Below are positions 1-7,699 of a stretch of 64,000 nt of DNA, piece by piece. Within the stretch, counting starts at the first letter, position 1, and every line of letters starts with the position of its first letter. Source of the DNA: Streptomyces sp. Je 1-332 (GTDB lineage Bacteria > Actinomycetota > Actinomycetes > Streptomycetales > Streptomycetaceae); assembly GCF_040730185.1 (NCBI RefSeq), contig NZ_CP160402.1:1240001-1304000 (forward strand), in the 5' to 3' direction. The notes beneath the pieces were generated by a model. The model saw only the letters and a list, made by a program, of their open reading frames with translations. It was not told where the DNA came from and ran no database searches. The position numbers and the translations under genes are program-made.

Positions 1-19
1 GCACCAACTGGAGACTGAC

Positions 20-1651
20 GTGGCCCGGCGCCCCCTCCCCCGCATCCTGAGCAACGGCACCGCCTCGATCGCCCGGAGCCGGGAGTTCGCGCGGTCGGCC
101 GCCGACAGCGCCACCGACGTCCTCCACCCACTGATCACGATCACTCGTGGACTGCGCCGGCTGGCAGCGGCCGGGCGGCGCAAGTGGACCGACACCCCCA
201 AGGACAAGCGCGGGCCCTTCCTGTTCCTCGTGGCCTCCGTCGTCCTGGTCGTGGCCCTCATGCCGTACGGCCCGCTGCTCGCCGCCATCTGCCTGATGGC
301 GGCCGCCGCGTGGACCGGCAGGGAACGCACGGCGCCGGCCCCCACCGGCCCCGACGAGGCGCAGACCGGACGGCTGCAGTCCCTCTACGAAGCGCTCGTG
401 CCGTACTTCTCCGTCCCCGAGGACCCGGCGCCGCTCTTCGCGCACGGCGGCGAGTGGGACAAGGCCCTCACGTCGTACGAGTTCGACGACGACGGACGTG
501 TCTCCCATCTGGTGGTGCGCTACCCCGCGTACTTCACGGACGGCGAGGCCGAGTCCCGCACCCGGATCGAGCAGCTGCTGCACGCCAAGGCGGGCCGTGG
601 CCGCGAGTACCACTTCGAGTGGGACGAGGAGGGCAACCAGCTCACGGTGAACGTGCTGCCCCCGCTGCCCACCGACATCGCCGCCCAGCGGTTCGTCACG
701 GCCCCCGGCGAGACAGTGCTCGGCTTCACCGACCCCACCGGCGTCCAGCGCACCCTCCCGGTGGCGGACGGCGACGCACAGCGCGACGTACCCCCCGTCG
801 TCTGGCGCACCGGCCCCCGCTCCACCGAACCGCACCTCCTGGTGGTCGGCGAGCCCGGCAGCGGCACCACCACCCTGCTGCGCTCCATCGCCCTGCAGGC
901 CCTCCAGCACGGCGATGTCCTGATCATCGAGGGCAGCGGCATCGGCGACTACGCCTGCCTGACCGGACGTGACGGTGTCCTGGCCATCGAGTGCGGGCTC
1001 GCCGGCGCCCTGGCCAGCCTGGAGTGGGCGGCGCACGAGACGGAGCGGCGCCTGATCTCCGCCAACCGCGCCCGGCAGGCGGGCCACCCCGCCCCGGAGG
1101 ACACCAAGCGCCCCCTGTGGATCCTCATGGACCGCCCCAGCGTGCTCGGACACCTCGCGGCGGCGGACGGCCGCGAGGACCCGCAGTCGCTGCTCCAGGT
1201 GCCCCTGCGGCACGGCAGGGCGGCCAACGTCACGGTCGTCGTGGCCGACCAGTTCGACAGCATCGACGCCCTGAGCGACCCGGTGCGCCAGCACACACGC
1301 GCGCGCGTGGTCCTCGGCCCCACGACGCTCGACCAGGTCGAGGACATCCTCGGGGTGCCGCCGCGCACGACGCCCACGTCCGACGTCCCGCCCGGCCGCG
1401 GGTACGCCCGCCTCGGCACGGGCCACGTGCACCGGCTCCAGGTGCCCGCGACGCCCGACCCGTACGACGACGCGACGAGCGAGGCACACCGGCGGGCGGT
1501 GACGGAACTCCTCCCCGCGCGGAGCACCCCGGCCGACGCCGAGACGAGCACCGCCACCGAGACCGAGCCCCCCACCCAGCCCGACACCGACGCCGAGACC
1601 GCACCGACGAAACCGAGCGCACAACCGGAGCCCGTCCCCGCCGAGGGCTGA
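20..1651 (+). CDS. Membrane-anchored FtsK-like ATP-binding protein, degenerate P-loop
   Basis: This 543-residue protein begins at a GTG with GGAG six bases upstream. Residues about 65-97 are very hydrophobic and can form one or two membrane segments, so the rest probably lies in the cytoplasm. A P-loop-like stretch, GEPGSGTTT, lies near residue 277 in an FtsK/SpoIIIE-like context, but the usual lysine is replaced by threonine, so ATP hydrolysis is doubtful. The last 45 residues are a low-complexity Pro/Thr/Glu/Asp tail. The gene ends inside the first unit of an imperfect tandem repeat. It may be a structural or regulatory relative of DNA-pumping ATPases. The exact role is unknown. Confidence 0.75.
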   Translation: MARRPLPRILSNGTASIARSREFARSAADSATDVLHPLITITRGLRRLAAAGRRKWTDTPKDKRGPFLFLVASVVLVVALMPYGPLLAAICLMAAAAWTGRERTAPAPTGPDEAQTGRLQSLYEALVPYFSVPEDPAPLFAHGGEWDKALTSYEFDDDGRVSHLVVRYPAYFTDGEAESRTRIEQLLHAKAGRGREYHFEWDEEGNQLTVNVLPPLPTDIAAQRFVTAPGETVLGFTDPTGVQRTLPVADGDAQRDVPPVVWRTGPRSTEPHLLVVGEPGSGTTTLLRSIALQALQHGDVLIIEGSGIGDYACLTGRDGVLAIECGLAGALASLEWAAHETERRLISANRARQAGHPAPEDTKRPLWILMDRPSVLGHLAAADGREDPQSLLQVPLRHGRAANVTVVVADQFDSIDALSDPVRQHTRARVVLGPTTLDQVEDILGVPPRTTPTSDVPPGRGYARLGTGHVHRLQVPATPDPYDDATSEAHRRAVTELLPARSTPADAETSTATETEPPTQPDTDAETAPTKPSAQPEPVPAEG

Positions 1652-1793
1652 CGCCTCCCGCACGAAGCACCCCGGCCGACCCCGAGACGAGCACCACGAC
1701 CGAGACCGAGCCCCCCACCGAGGCCGACACCGACGCCGATCCCGACACCGCTACGGCGAAACCAGAGCCCGTCCCCGCCGAGAGCGGACGCCC
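1515..1793 (+). repeat. Imperfect tandem duplication of the tail-coding segment
   Basis: The segment coding for the acidic Pro/Thr tail of the upstream gene (about 1515-1650) is repeated immediately after its stop codon (about 1657-1793). Matching blocks are offset by 143 bases at the left and 137 at the right, so copy two has lost about six bases. Neither offset is a multiple of three, so the second copy is out of frame and untranslated. It looks like a recent slippage or unequal-exchange event. Confidence 0.8.
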
Positions 1794-1810
1794 CCCGCGC
1801 CCCCCACCGC

Positions 1811-3310
1811 TCAGGCCACGAAGGCCCGCGGCGTCTCCACCCCCGTGCCCGCGCCCGTCTCCACCAGGCGCGCGGCCGCGGCCAGGCGCACCGCCGCTTC
1901 CTCGGCCACCGCGCCTCCCACGGTGAACGGCAGCCGCACATACCCCTCGAAGGCTCCGTCCACGCCGAAGCGCGGCCCCGACGGGACCCTGACCCCGACC
2001 CGTTCGCCCACCTCGGCGATGCGGGAGCCGGAGAGGCCGCCGGCCCGCGCCCACAGGGTGAGGCCGCCCGCCGGTACGGCGAACTCCCATCCCGGCAGCT
2101 CGCGGCGGACCGCGTCGACCAGCGCGTCGCGGTTCTCGCGTGCCTGGGCCCTGCGCACCTGCACGGCGGACTCCCAGCCGCCGGTGGACAGGAGCCAGTT
2201 CACGGCCAGCTGTTCCAGGACGGGGGTGCCCATGTCGGCGTACGCGCGGGCGGACACCAGGCTGCGGATCACGTCGGGCGCGGCCCGTACCCAGCCGATG
2301 CGCATGCCCGCCCAGAAGGCCTTGCTCGCCGAGCCGACGGTGATGACGGTCGAGCCGGCCGGGTCGAAGCCGCAGACGGGACGTGGCATCGCCAGGTCGT
2401 CGTCGAGCTGCAGCTCGATCATGGTCTCGTCGACGACGAGGACCGTGCCCGCGGAGCGCGCGGCGTCGACCAGCTTGCGTCGCTGATCCTCGGAGGCGAG
2501 GGCGCCCGTGGGGTTGTGGAAGTCCGCGACCACGTAGGCGAGCCGGGGCGCCGCGTCGCGCAGCACCTGCCGCCAGCGGTCCATGTCCCAGCCCTCGAGC
2601 CCCTCGGACATGGCGACGGGGACGAGACGGGCGCCCGTCTCTCGCATCAGCTGAAGGATGTTGGCGTACGACGGGGACTCGACGGCGATGCGCTCACCGC
2701 GCGGTGCGAACAGGTGGCAGATCGCGTCGATGGCGCCCATCGCGCCGGTCGTGACCATGATCTGTTCGGGCATCGTCGGGATGCCGCGCGCGGTGTAGCG
2801 CTCGGCGAGCATCTGACGCAGCGCGGGCAGCCCGGCAGGGAAGTCGCCGTGCGTGTGCGCGTACGGAGGGAGTTCCTCCAGGGCGCCCTGCACGGCGCGG
2901 GTGAGCCAGGGTTCCGGCGCGGGCAGGGCCGCGCACCCCAGGTCGATCATGGAGCCGAGCGCCTCGGGCGGAAGGGGTTCGAGCCCGCGCGCGGGGAGGG
3001 GGTTGCCCGCAGGGACGGCGGTCCAACTGCCCGCACCCCTGCGGGACTCCAGGAAGCCTTCGGTGCGCAGCGCCTCGTACGCGGCCGCGACCGTGGTCCG
3101 GCTGACGGCGAGCGCCACGGCCAGCTCGCGCTCGGCGGGCAGCCGCGCGGCGACCGGGACGCGGCCTTCGAGGACGAGCATGCGGATGCCGTCGGCGAGG
3201 GCGCGGTAGGCGGGCGGGCGGCGCGTGCCGGGGCCCGCGGGGCGCGTCTGCTGAGAGGCGAGCAGCCGGGCGAGCTGTGTGGCGCCCATCGCCGAAGTCC
3301 ACTGAGCCAC
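1811..3310 (-). CDS. MocR/PdxR-type GntR regulator with aminotransferase domain
   Basis: The 499-residue protein has an N-terminal GntR winged helix (about residues 30-100, with LPAERELAVALAVSRTTV). A fold-type I aminotransferase-like domain (about 130-480) follows, with the PLP lysine motif in VGSASKAFW. MocR proteins bind PLP or an amino-acid adduct and usually regulate a divergent neighbour. Start is GTG with GGAAGG upstream; an in-frame ATG seven codons on is an alternative. The divergent neighbour is a YczE-family membrane protein, a pairing also seen in Bacillus (ycxD/yczE), so control of that gene is likely but inferred. Confidence 0.88.
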   Translation of the reverse strand: MAQWTSAMGATQLARLLASQQTRPAGPGTRRPPAYRALADGIRMLVLEGRVPVAARLPAERELAVALAVSRTTVAAAYEALRTEGFLESRRGAGSWTAVPAGNPLPARGLEPLPPEALGSMIDLGCAALPAPEPWLTRAVQGALEELPPYAHTHGDFPAGLPALRQMLAERYTARGIPTMPEQIMVTTGAMGAIDAICHLFAPRGERIAVESPSYANILQLMRETGARLVPVAMSEGLEGWDMDRWRQVLRDAAPRLAYVVADFHNPTGALASEDQRRKLVDAARSAGTVLVVDETMIELQLDDDLAMPRPVCGFDPAGSTVITVGSASKAFWAGMRIGWVRAAPDVIRSLVSARAYADMGTPVLEQLAVNWLLSTGGWESAVQVRRAQARENRDALVDAVRRELPGWEFAVPAGGLTLWARAGGLSGSRIAEVGERVGVRVPSGPRFGVDGAFEGYVRLPFTVGGAVAEEAAVRLAAAARLVETGAGTGVETPRAFVA

Positions 3311-3333
3311 GATTCCCAGTCCACCTTCCTGGA

Positions 3334-3351
3334 ATTGGCCATGGTTGGCAT
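3334..3351. promoter_or_regulatory. Candidate MocR operator, direct repeat
   Basis: Between the divergent mocR and yczE genes lies a near-perfect direct repeat, ATTGGCCAT followed at once by GTTGGCAT. MocR regulators often bind paired direct repeats in the shared promoter region, and this spot lies 24 bases before the mocR start. The assignment rests on position and pattern only. Confidence 0.35.
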
Positions 3352-3410
3352 CCTGTTACGAGCCACAGAGTGTCATGCGTCAGGCCACATCACCAGCAGG
3401 GGGGCACACC

Positions 3411-4094
3411 TTGTCCACACCGAAGCCGCCGAAGCCACCGAAGCCGTCCAAGCCGCACCTCACCCGCAGGCTGATCCAGCTGTACGCCGGCCTGGCGCTC
3501 TACGGCGCGAGTTCCGGGCTCCTGGTGGTGGCCGGGCTCGGCCTCGAACCGTGGAACGTCCTGCATCAGGGCCTCGCCGAGCTGACGGGGATGTCCATCG
3601 GCGTCGTCTCGATCTTCGTCGGCGCCGCGGTCCTGCTGCTGTGGGTCCCGCTGCGGCAGCGCCCCGGCCTCGGCACGGTCTCCAATGTCTTCGTCGTCGG
3701 CCTGGCGATGGACGGCACCCTCGCGCTGATGCCGGAGGCGCACGGGCTCGGCGCCCGCATCCCGCTCCTCGTGGCGGGGATCGTCCTGAACGGCCTGGCG
3801 ACCGGCCTCTACATCGCGGCGAAGTTCGGGCCAGGCCCCCGGGACGGCCTGATGACGGGCCTGCATCAGCGCACCGGCCGCTCGATCCGGATGATGCGGA
3901 CGCTGGTCGAGGTGGCCGTGGTCGCCACCGGCTTCGCGTTCGGCGGCACGGTGGGCATCGGAACGGTCCTCTACGCGCTGGCGATCGGCCCACTGGCCCA
4001 GTTCTTCCTGCGCTTCTTCGCCGTCCCCGCTCCATCCGGGGCACGCATCGTGGCTGCCGGCGGTCAACCGGAGCAGGCGATACTGCAGCGGTGA
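3411..4094 (+). CDS. YczE/YitT-like integral membrane protein
   Basis: I place the start at the TTG at 3411, which follows a strong GCAGGGGGG ribosome binding site and gives a 227-residue protein beginning with a Pro/Lys-rich leader. An earlier ATG at 3345 lacks such a site. The protein has about five hydrophobic helices and the family signature around GLEPWNVLHQGL and FGPGPRDGLMTGL. YczE-family proteins are thought to be membrane transport or assembly factors; the substrate is unknown. It is divergent from the MocR regulator, and its stop overlaps the next start (GTGA), implying translational coupling with the phosphodiesterase. Confidence 0.8.
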   Translation: MSTPKPPKPPKPSKPHLTRRLIQLYAGLALYGASSGLLVVAGLGLEPWNVLHQGLAELTGMSIGVVSIFVGAAVLLLWVPLRQRPGLGTVSNVFVVGLAMDGTLALMPEAHGLGARIPLLVAGIVLNGLATGLYIAAKFGPGPRDGLMTGLHQRTGRSIRMMRTLVEVAVVATGFAFGGTVGIGTVLYALAIGPLAQFFLRFFAVPAPSGARIVAAGGQPEQAILQR

Positions 4095-4858
4095 CCACGC
4101 ACGTACGCCATCCCTATCTCGACCACCCCGGCCCGCTCGCCTTCGCCCATCGCGGCGGGGCGGCGGACGGCCTGGAGAACACCTCCGCCGCGTTCCGGCG
4201 CGCGGTCGGCCTGGGGTACCGCTACATCGAGACGGATGTGCACGCCACGTCGGACGGCCGCCTCGTGGCGTTCCACGACGCGACGCTCGACCGGGTGACG
4301 GACACGGCAGGGAAGATCGCCGACCTCCCGTGGAGCGCCGTGCGCCACGCGCGCGTGGCGGGCAGTGAGCCGGTGCCCCTCTTCGAAGAGCTCCTGGAGA
4401 CCTTCCCCGACGTCCGCTGGAACGTGGACGTCAAGGCCGAGCCCGCCCTGCTCCCGCTCCTGGACCTGCTGCGCCGCACCGGCGCCTGGGACCGCGTGTG
4501 CGTCGGCTCGTTCTCCGAGGCGCGCGTGGCCCGCGCCCAGCGGCTCGCGGGCCCGCGCCTGGCCACCTCGTTCGGTACGCGGGGAGTGGCGGCCCTGCGG
4601 TTGCACTCGTACGGCGTCCCCGCCGTCGTGCGTCGCTCCGCGGTATGTGCGCAGGTGCCCGAGACGCACGGCGGCATCAGGGTGGTGGACCACCGCTTCG
4701 TCCGCGCGGCCCACGCGCGCGGGCTCCAGGTGCACGTGTGGACCGTCAACGACGCCGAACGCATGGCCGCTCTACTCGATCTCGGTGTAGATGGCATCAT
4801 CTCTGATCACATCGAGACGCTGCGCGACGTGCTGAAGGACCGGGGAGCCTGGGCCTGA
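4091..4858 (+). CDS. Glycerophosphodiester phosphodiesterase family protein
   Basis: The 255-residue protein starts at a GTG overlapping the yczE stop. It is a GDPD TIM barrel: the HRGG motif at about residue 20, LENT just after, ETDVHAT at about 45, and FHD for the metal and catalytic histidines. The C-terminal block VHVWTVND and GVDGIISD is also typical. Such enzymes hydrolyse deacylated phospholipids to glycerol 3-phosphate and an alcohol. There is no signal peptide, so it is probably cytoplasmic. Length is normal for the bacterial short form. Confidence 0.9.
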   Translation: MTTHVRHPYLDHPGPLAFAHRGGAADGLENTSAAFRRAVGLGYRYIETDVHATSDGRLVAFHDATLDRVTDTAGKIADLPWSAVRHARVAGSEPVPLFEELLETFPDVRWNVDVKAEPALLPLLDLLRRTGAWDRVCVGSFSEARVARAQRLAGPRLATSFGTRGVAALRLHSYGVPAVVRRSAVCAQVPETHGGIRVVDHRFVRAAHARGLQVHVWTVNDAERMAALLDLGVDGIISDHIETLRDVLKDRGAWA

Positions 4859-4907
4859 CCGCCTCCGGGGCGGCAGCGGACCACGGGGAACCAGCAAGGG
4901 GGCACGG

Positions 4908-6260
4908 GTGGGAACCGACACCGTGCGGGCAGCGCGACCGCCCGACGAGAGCGCCGCCGGGCGACGGCGGGAGCAGCGCGGCTGGTACGTCTACGACTGG
5001 GCGTGCTCGGTCTACTCGACGAGCGTCCTGACGGTGTTCCTCGGCCCGTACCTGACGGAGATCGCCAAGTCGGCCGCGGACGGCGACGGATACGTCCATC
5101 CGCTGGGCATCCCGGTCAGCGCCGGGTCGTTCTTCGCGTACGCGGTCTCGGCGTCGGTGATCATGTCGGTCTTCGCCATGCCGCTTGCGGCGGCCGCCGC
5201 CGACCGCACGGGCCGTAAGAAGCCGCTCCTCGCGGTGGCCGCCTACCTGGGGTCCGCGGCGACGGCGGGCATGTTCTTCCTGGACGGCGACCGCTATCTT
5301 CTCGGTGGCTTCCTCCTGATCGTCGCCAATGCCTCGCTCGCCGTCTCGATGGTGCTCTACAACTCCTATCTGCCGCAGATCGCCCCTCCCGAGGAGCGCG
5401 ACGCGGTCTCCTCGCGCGGCTGGGCGTTCGGTTACGCGTCGGGCGCGCTCGTCCTGGTGGCGAACCTGGTCCTGTTCCTGGCCCATGACACCTTCGGTGT
5501 CTCGGAGTCGACCGCCGTGCGCATCTGTCTGGCGTCGGCCGGCGTGTGGTGGGGCGCCTTCACGCTCGTACCGCTACGGCGGCTCCGTGACCGCAAGGCG
5601 CCACCTTCGGAGGCGTCGGCACGCGGCTTGCGGCAGCTGGCGGCGACCGTGCGCGACATGCGCCGCCATCCGCACACCCTGTCCTTCCTGCTCGCCTACC
5701 TCGTCTACAACGACGGCGTGCAGACGGTGATCTCCCAGGCGTCCGTCTACGGCTCCGAGGAGCTCGGCCTCGACCAGTCCACGCTGATCGTCGCGGTCCT
5801 CCTCGTACAGGTGCTCGCGGTGGCGGGTGCGCTCGCCATGGGGCGCCTCGCACGGACGTACGGCGCCAAACGGACCATCCTCGGCTCGCTGGTGGCGTGG
5901 ACGGTGACGATCGGGGCCGGGTTCTTCCTGCCCGCAGGCGCGCCGGTGTGGTTCTTCGTGCTCGCCGCGGGGATCGGCCTGGTGCTCGGCGGTTCGCAGG
6001 CGCTCTCGCGTTCCCTGTTCTCGCATCTGGTGCCCGCGGGCAAGGAGGCCGAGTACTTCTCGGCGTACGAGATCAGCGATCGCGGCATGGCCTGGCTCGG
6101 GCCGCTGATCTTCGGCCTCACGTACCAGCTCACCGGGAGCTACCGGAACGCGATCGTCTCGCTCGTGGTCTTCTTCGTGATCGGTTTCGTCCTGCTCGCG
6201 CGGGTACCCGTACGGCGCGCGATCCGCGACGCGGGAAATTCCGTACCCGCCAGGATTTAG
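4908..6260 (+). CDS. MFS transporter, UMF1/Atg22-like family
   Basis: The 450-residue protein has about twelve hydrophobic helices. The N-terminal RGWYVYDWACSVYSTSV is characteristic of the UMF1 (Atg22-like) branch of the major facilitator superfamily. The cytoplasmic motif ADRTGRKKP lies between helices two and three. Start is GTG 4908 with AAGGGGG about six bases upstream. In Atg22 the role is amino-acid efflux from the vacuole; the bacterial substrate is unknown. It follows the GDPD gene by 49 bases and may be cotranscribed. Confidence 0.85.
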   Translation: MGTDTVRAARPPDESAAGRRREQRGWYVYDWACSVYSTSVLTVFLGPYLTEIAKSAADGDGYVHPLGIPVSAGSFFAYAVSASVIMSVFAMPLAAAAADRTGRKKPLLAVAAYLGSAATAGMFFLDGDRYLLGGFLLIVANASLAVSMVLYNSYLPQIAPPEERDAVSSRGWAFGYASGALVLVANLVLFLAHDTFGVSESTAVRICLASAGVWWGAFTLVPLRRLRDRKAPPSEASARGLRQLAATVRDMRRHPHTLSFLLAYLVYNDGVQTVISQASVYGSEELGLDQSTLIVAVLLVQVLAVAGALAMGRLARTYGAKRTILGSLVAWTVTIGAGFFLPAGAPVWFFVLAAGIGLVLGGSQALSRSLFSHLVPAGKEAEYFSAYEISDRGMAWLGPLIFGLTYQLTGSYRNAIVSLVVFFVIGFVLLARVPVRRAIRDAGNSVPARI

Positions 6261-6299
6261 CAACTGAAGCCAAAGGGCGGTAGTGTACGCGTTTGGCTT
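6257..6299 (+). promoter_or_regulatory. Weak promoter-like pair within an inverted repeat
   Basis: TTAGCA (6257-6262) and TAGTGT (6281-6286) are 18 bases apart and could be a housekeeping promoter for rbpA. AAGCCAAA (6267-6274) and TTTGGCTT (6292-6299) form an 8-base inverted repeat around the -10. It might equally be a terminator for the upstream MFS gene. Confidence 0.25.
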
Positions 6300-6362
6300 A
6301 CCAGGCGGACCGTTACTGCGCGCTGAAGATTCAGAAACGCAGGGTGACATCCTCTGTCAGAT

Positions 6363-6391
6363 GTGACATACCGGGCGCTGGTGGGTACAAC
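6363..6391 (+). promoter_or_regulatory. Candidate housekeeping promoter of rbpA
   Basis: GTGACA and TACAAC are separated by 17 bases, giving a partial match to the main vegetative sigma consensus in the long leader of rbpA. Confidence 0.3.
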
Positions 6392-6428
6392 AAGGGGCGG
6401 CATACGACGGCGACGCATGACCCTTAAC

Positions 6429-6456
6429 GGGAATCTTTACCGCCGACCGGACGTTG
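6429..6456 (+). promoter_or_regulatory. SigR-type (thiol stress) promoter of rbpA
   Basis: GGGAAT at 6429-6434 and GTTG at 6453-6456 are separated by exactly 18 bases, matching the Streptomyces SigR consensus GGGAAT-N18-GTT. The rbpA ATG lies 60 bases downstream. In S. coelicolor rbpA is a known SigR target, so both sequence and prior knowledge agree. Transcription should start near 6463. Confidence 0.8.
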
Positions 6457-6516
6457 ACCGGATGACGACGACAGCGACACCTGTCCTGTGGGCGACAAGC
6501 CCGGGAGGCACGATTC

Positions 6517-6891
6517 ATGAGTGAGCGAGCTCTTCGCGGCACGCGCCTCGTGGTGACCAGCTACGAGACCGACCGCGGCATCGACTTGGCTCCGCGCCAG
6601 GCCGTGGAGTACGCATGCCAGAACGGACATCGTTTTGAGATGCCCTTCTCGGTAGAGGCGGAGATTCCGCCGGAGTGGGAGTGCAAGGTCTGCGGGGCCC
6701 AGGCACTCCTCGTAGACGGCGACGGACCTGAAGAGAAGAAGGGGAAGCCTGCGCGTACGCACTGGGACATGCTCATGGAGCGCCGTACTCGAGAGGAACT
6801 CGAGGAGGTCCTGGAGGAGCGCCTCGCGGTTCTCCGTTCAGGAGCCATGAACATCGCGGTGCATCCGCGGGACAGCCGCAAGTCCGCCTGA
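6517..6891 (+). CDS. rbpA: RNA polymerase-binding protein RbpA
   Basis: The 124-residue protein is RbpA, the actinobacterial factor that binds the principal sigma factor and RNA polymerase, stabilises the open complex and affects rifampicin tolerance. Zinc-binding residues are visible as C34 and H38 (CQNGH) and C56 and C59 (CKVC). The C-terminal sigma-interaction helix runs from about residue 80 (HWDMLMERRTREELEEVLEE). Start is ATG with GGGAGG eight bases upstream. It is transcribed alone from a SigR promoter and closed by a strong terminator shared with fxsA. Confidence 0.97.
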   Translation: MSERALRGTRLVVTSYETDRGIDLAPRQAVEYACQNGHRFEMPFSVEAEIPPEWECKVCGAQALLVDGDGPEEKKGKPARTHWDMLMERRTREELEEVLEERLAVLRSGAMNIAVHPRDSRKSA

Positions 6892-6918
6892 CGGCGAACT
6901 GAAGAACACCGCACAGCA

Positions 6919-6963
6919 CACGAAGGCCGGGGCCACTGCTCAGCAGTGGCCCCGGCCTTCGTG
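6919..6963. terminator. Bidirectional terminator between rbpA and fxsA
   Basis: A perfect 22-base inverted repeat (6919-6940 and 6942-6963) with a one-base centre lies between the convergent rbpA and fxsA genes. There is no long T tract, as is usual in Streptomyces. It sits 27 bases after one stop and 14 after the other. Confidence 0.9.
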
Positions 6964-6977
6964 CTGCGCCGGTCCGC

Positions 6978-7559
6978 TCAGCGCGGGGGCAGCTGCGGGT
7001 CGTCCGGCTGCGCGCCGTGGGGCGGACGCTCGTCGTCCCTGATGACCTCGCCCTGGACGACCTTGCCGTCCGGGCGGTGCATGCGCGCCTGCTGGAAGGC
7101 GTCACCGAGGCCACCCCGCGTGGTGGCCTCGCGGACCTTGCGCTCGAACGTCCTCTCCGCCGTACGGCTGACGGCCTTCTGGATGGGCGGCACAAGGAGG
7201 AGCAGCCCCAGGGCATCGGAGATCAGCCCCGGCAGGATGATCAGCAGGCCGCCCAGCATCGTCAGGGCGTTGCCACCGCCCCGCTCGGAGGGATGCGGCG
7301 CGAGCCCGCTCTGCTGCTGTTGCACCGCCTCGCTCAGCTCGCGGAAGGCACGGCGCCCGGCGTGCTTGATGACCATGCCACCGAGCACGACACCGGCCAC
7401 GAGCAGCAAGAACACCGTGAGTCCGCCCGCGGCGCCCGCCACGACGGTGAGCAGCCAGATCTCAAGGACCAGCCACGCGGCGATGCCGAGCGGCAGGAAC
7501 CTCAGGACGCGGGAGCGCCGGGGCCGGGCGGGTCGGGTGGGCGGTACGCCAGTCGTCAT
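6978..7559 (-). CDS. fxsA: FxsA-family membrane protein
   Basis: I start at the ATG at 7559, preceded by CTGGAG, giving 193 residues. The FxsA domain has two N-terminal hydrophobic helices (about residues 18-60, LGIAAWLVLEIWLLTVV) and a further hydrophobic segment near 105-125 (LGGLLIILPGLISDALGLLLL). The tail is hydrophilic. In E. coli FxsA overproduction relieves phage T7 exclusion; its Streptomyces role is unknown. The gene follows ppm1 on the same strand. Confidence 0.9.
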   Translation of the reverse strand: MTTGVPPTRPARPRRSRVLRFLPLGIAAWLVLEIWLLTVVAGAAGGLTVFLLLVAGVVLGGMVIKHAGRRAFRELSEAVQQQQSGLAPHPSERGGGNALTMLGGLLIILPGLISDALGLLLLVPPIQKAVSRTAERTFERKVREATTRGGLGDAFQQARMHRPDGKVVQGEVIRDDERPPHGAQPDDPQLPPR

Positions 7560-7642
7560 GGCTCCAGTGTGCCTGGGCGCGGCTCTGACCGGCATAAGGG
7601 AGTGATCAACCAACGGTCGCCGGAGCGACGAACGGGGGTCTT

Positions 7643-7699
7643 GCGGCCCTTCTCAGAGCTCGCGGCCCTTCTCCAAGCTTTGCGGCCCTTCTCAGAGCT
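7643..7699. repeat. Three tandem 18-base units over the ppm1 stop codon
   Basis: GCGGCCCTTCTCAGAGCT occurs at 7643-7660, at 7662-7679 (two changes) and at 7682-7699. The last unit contains the ppm1 stop codon, so the segment around the stop was duplicated twice into the intergenic space toward fxsA. Confidence 0.85.
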
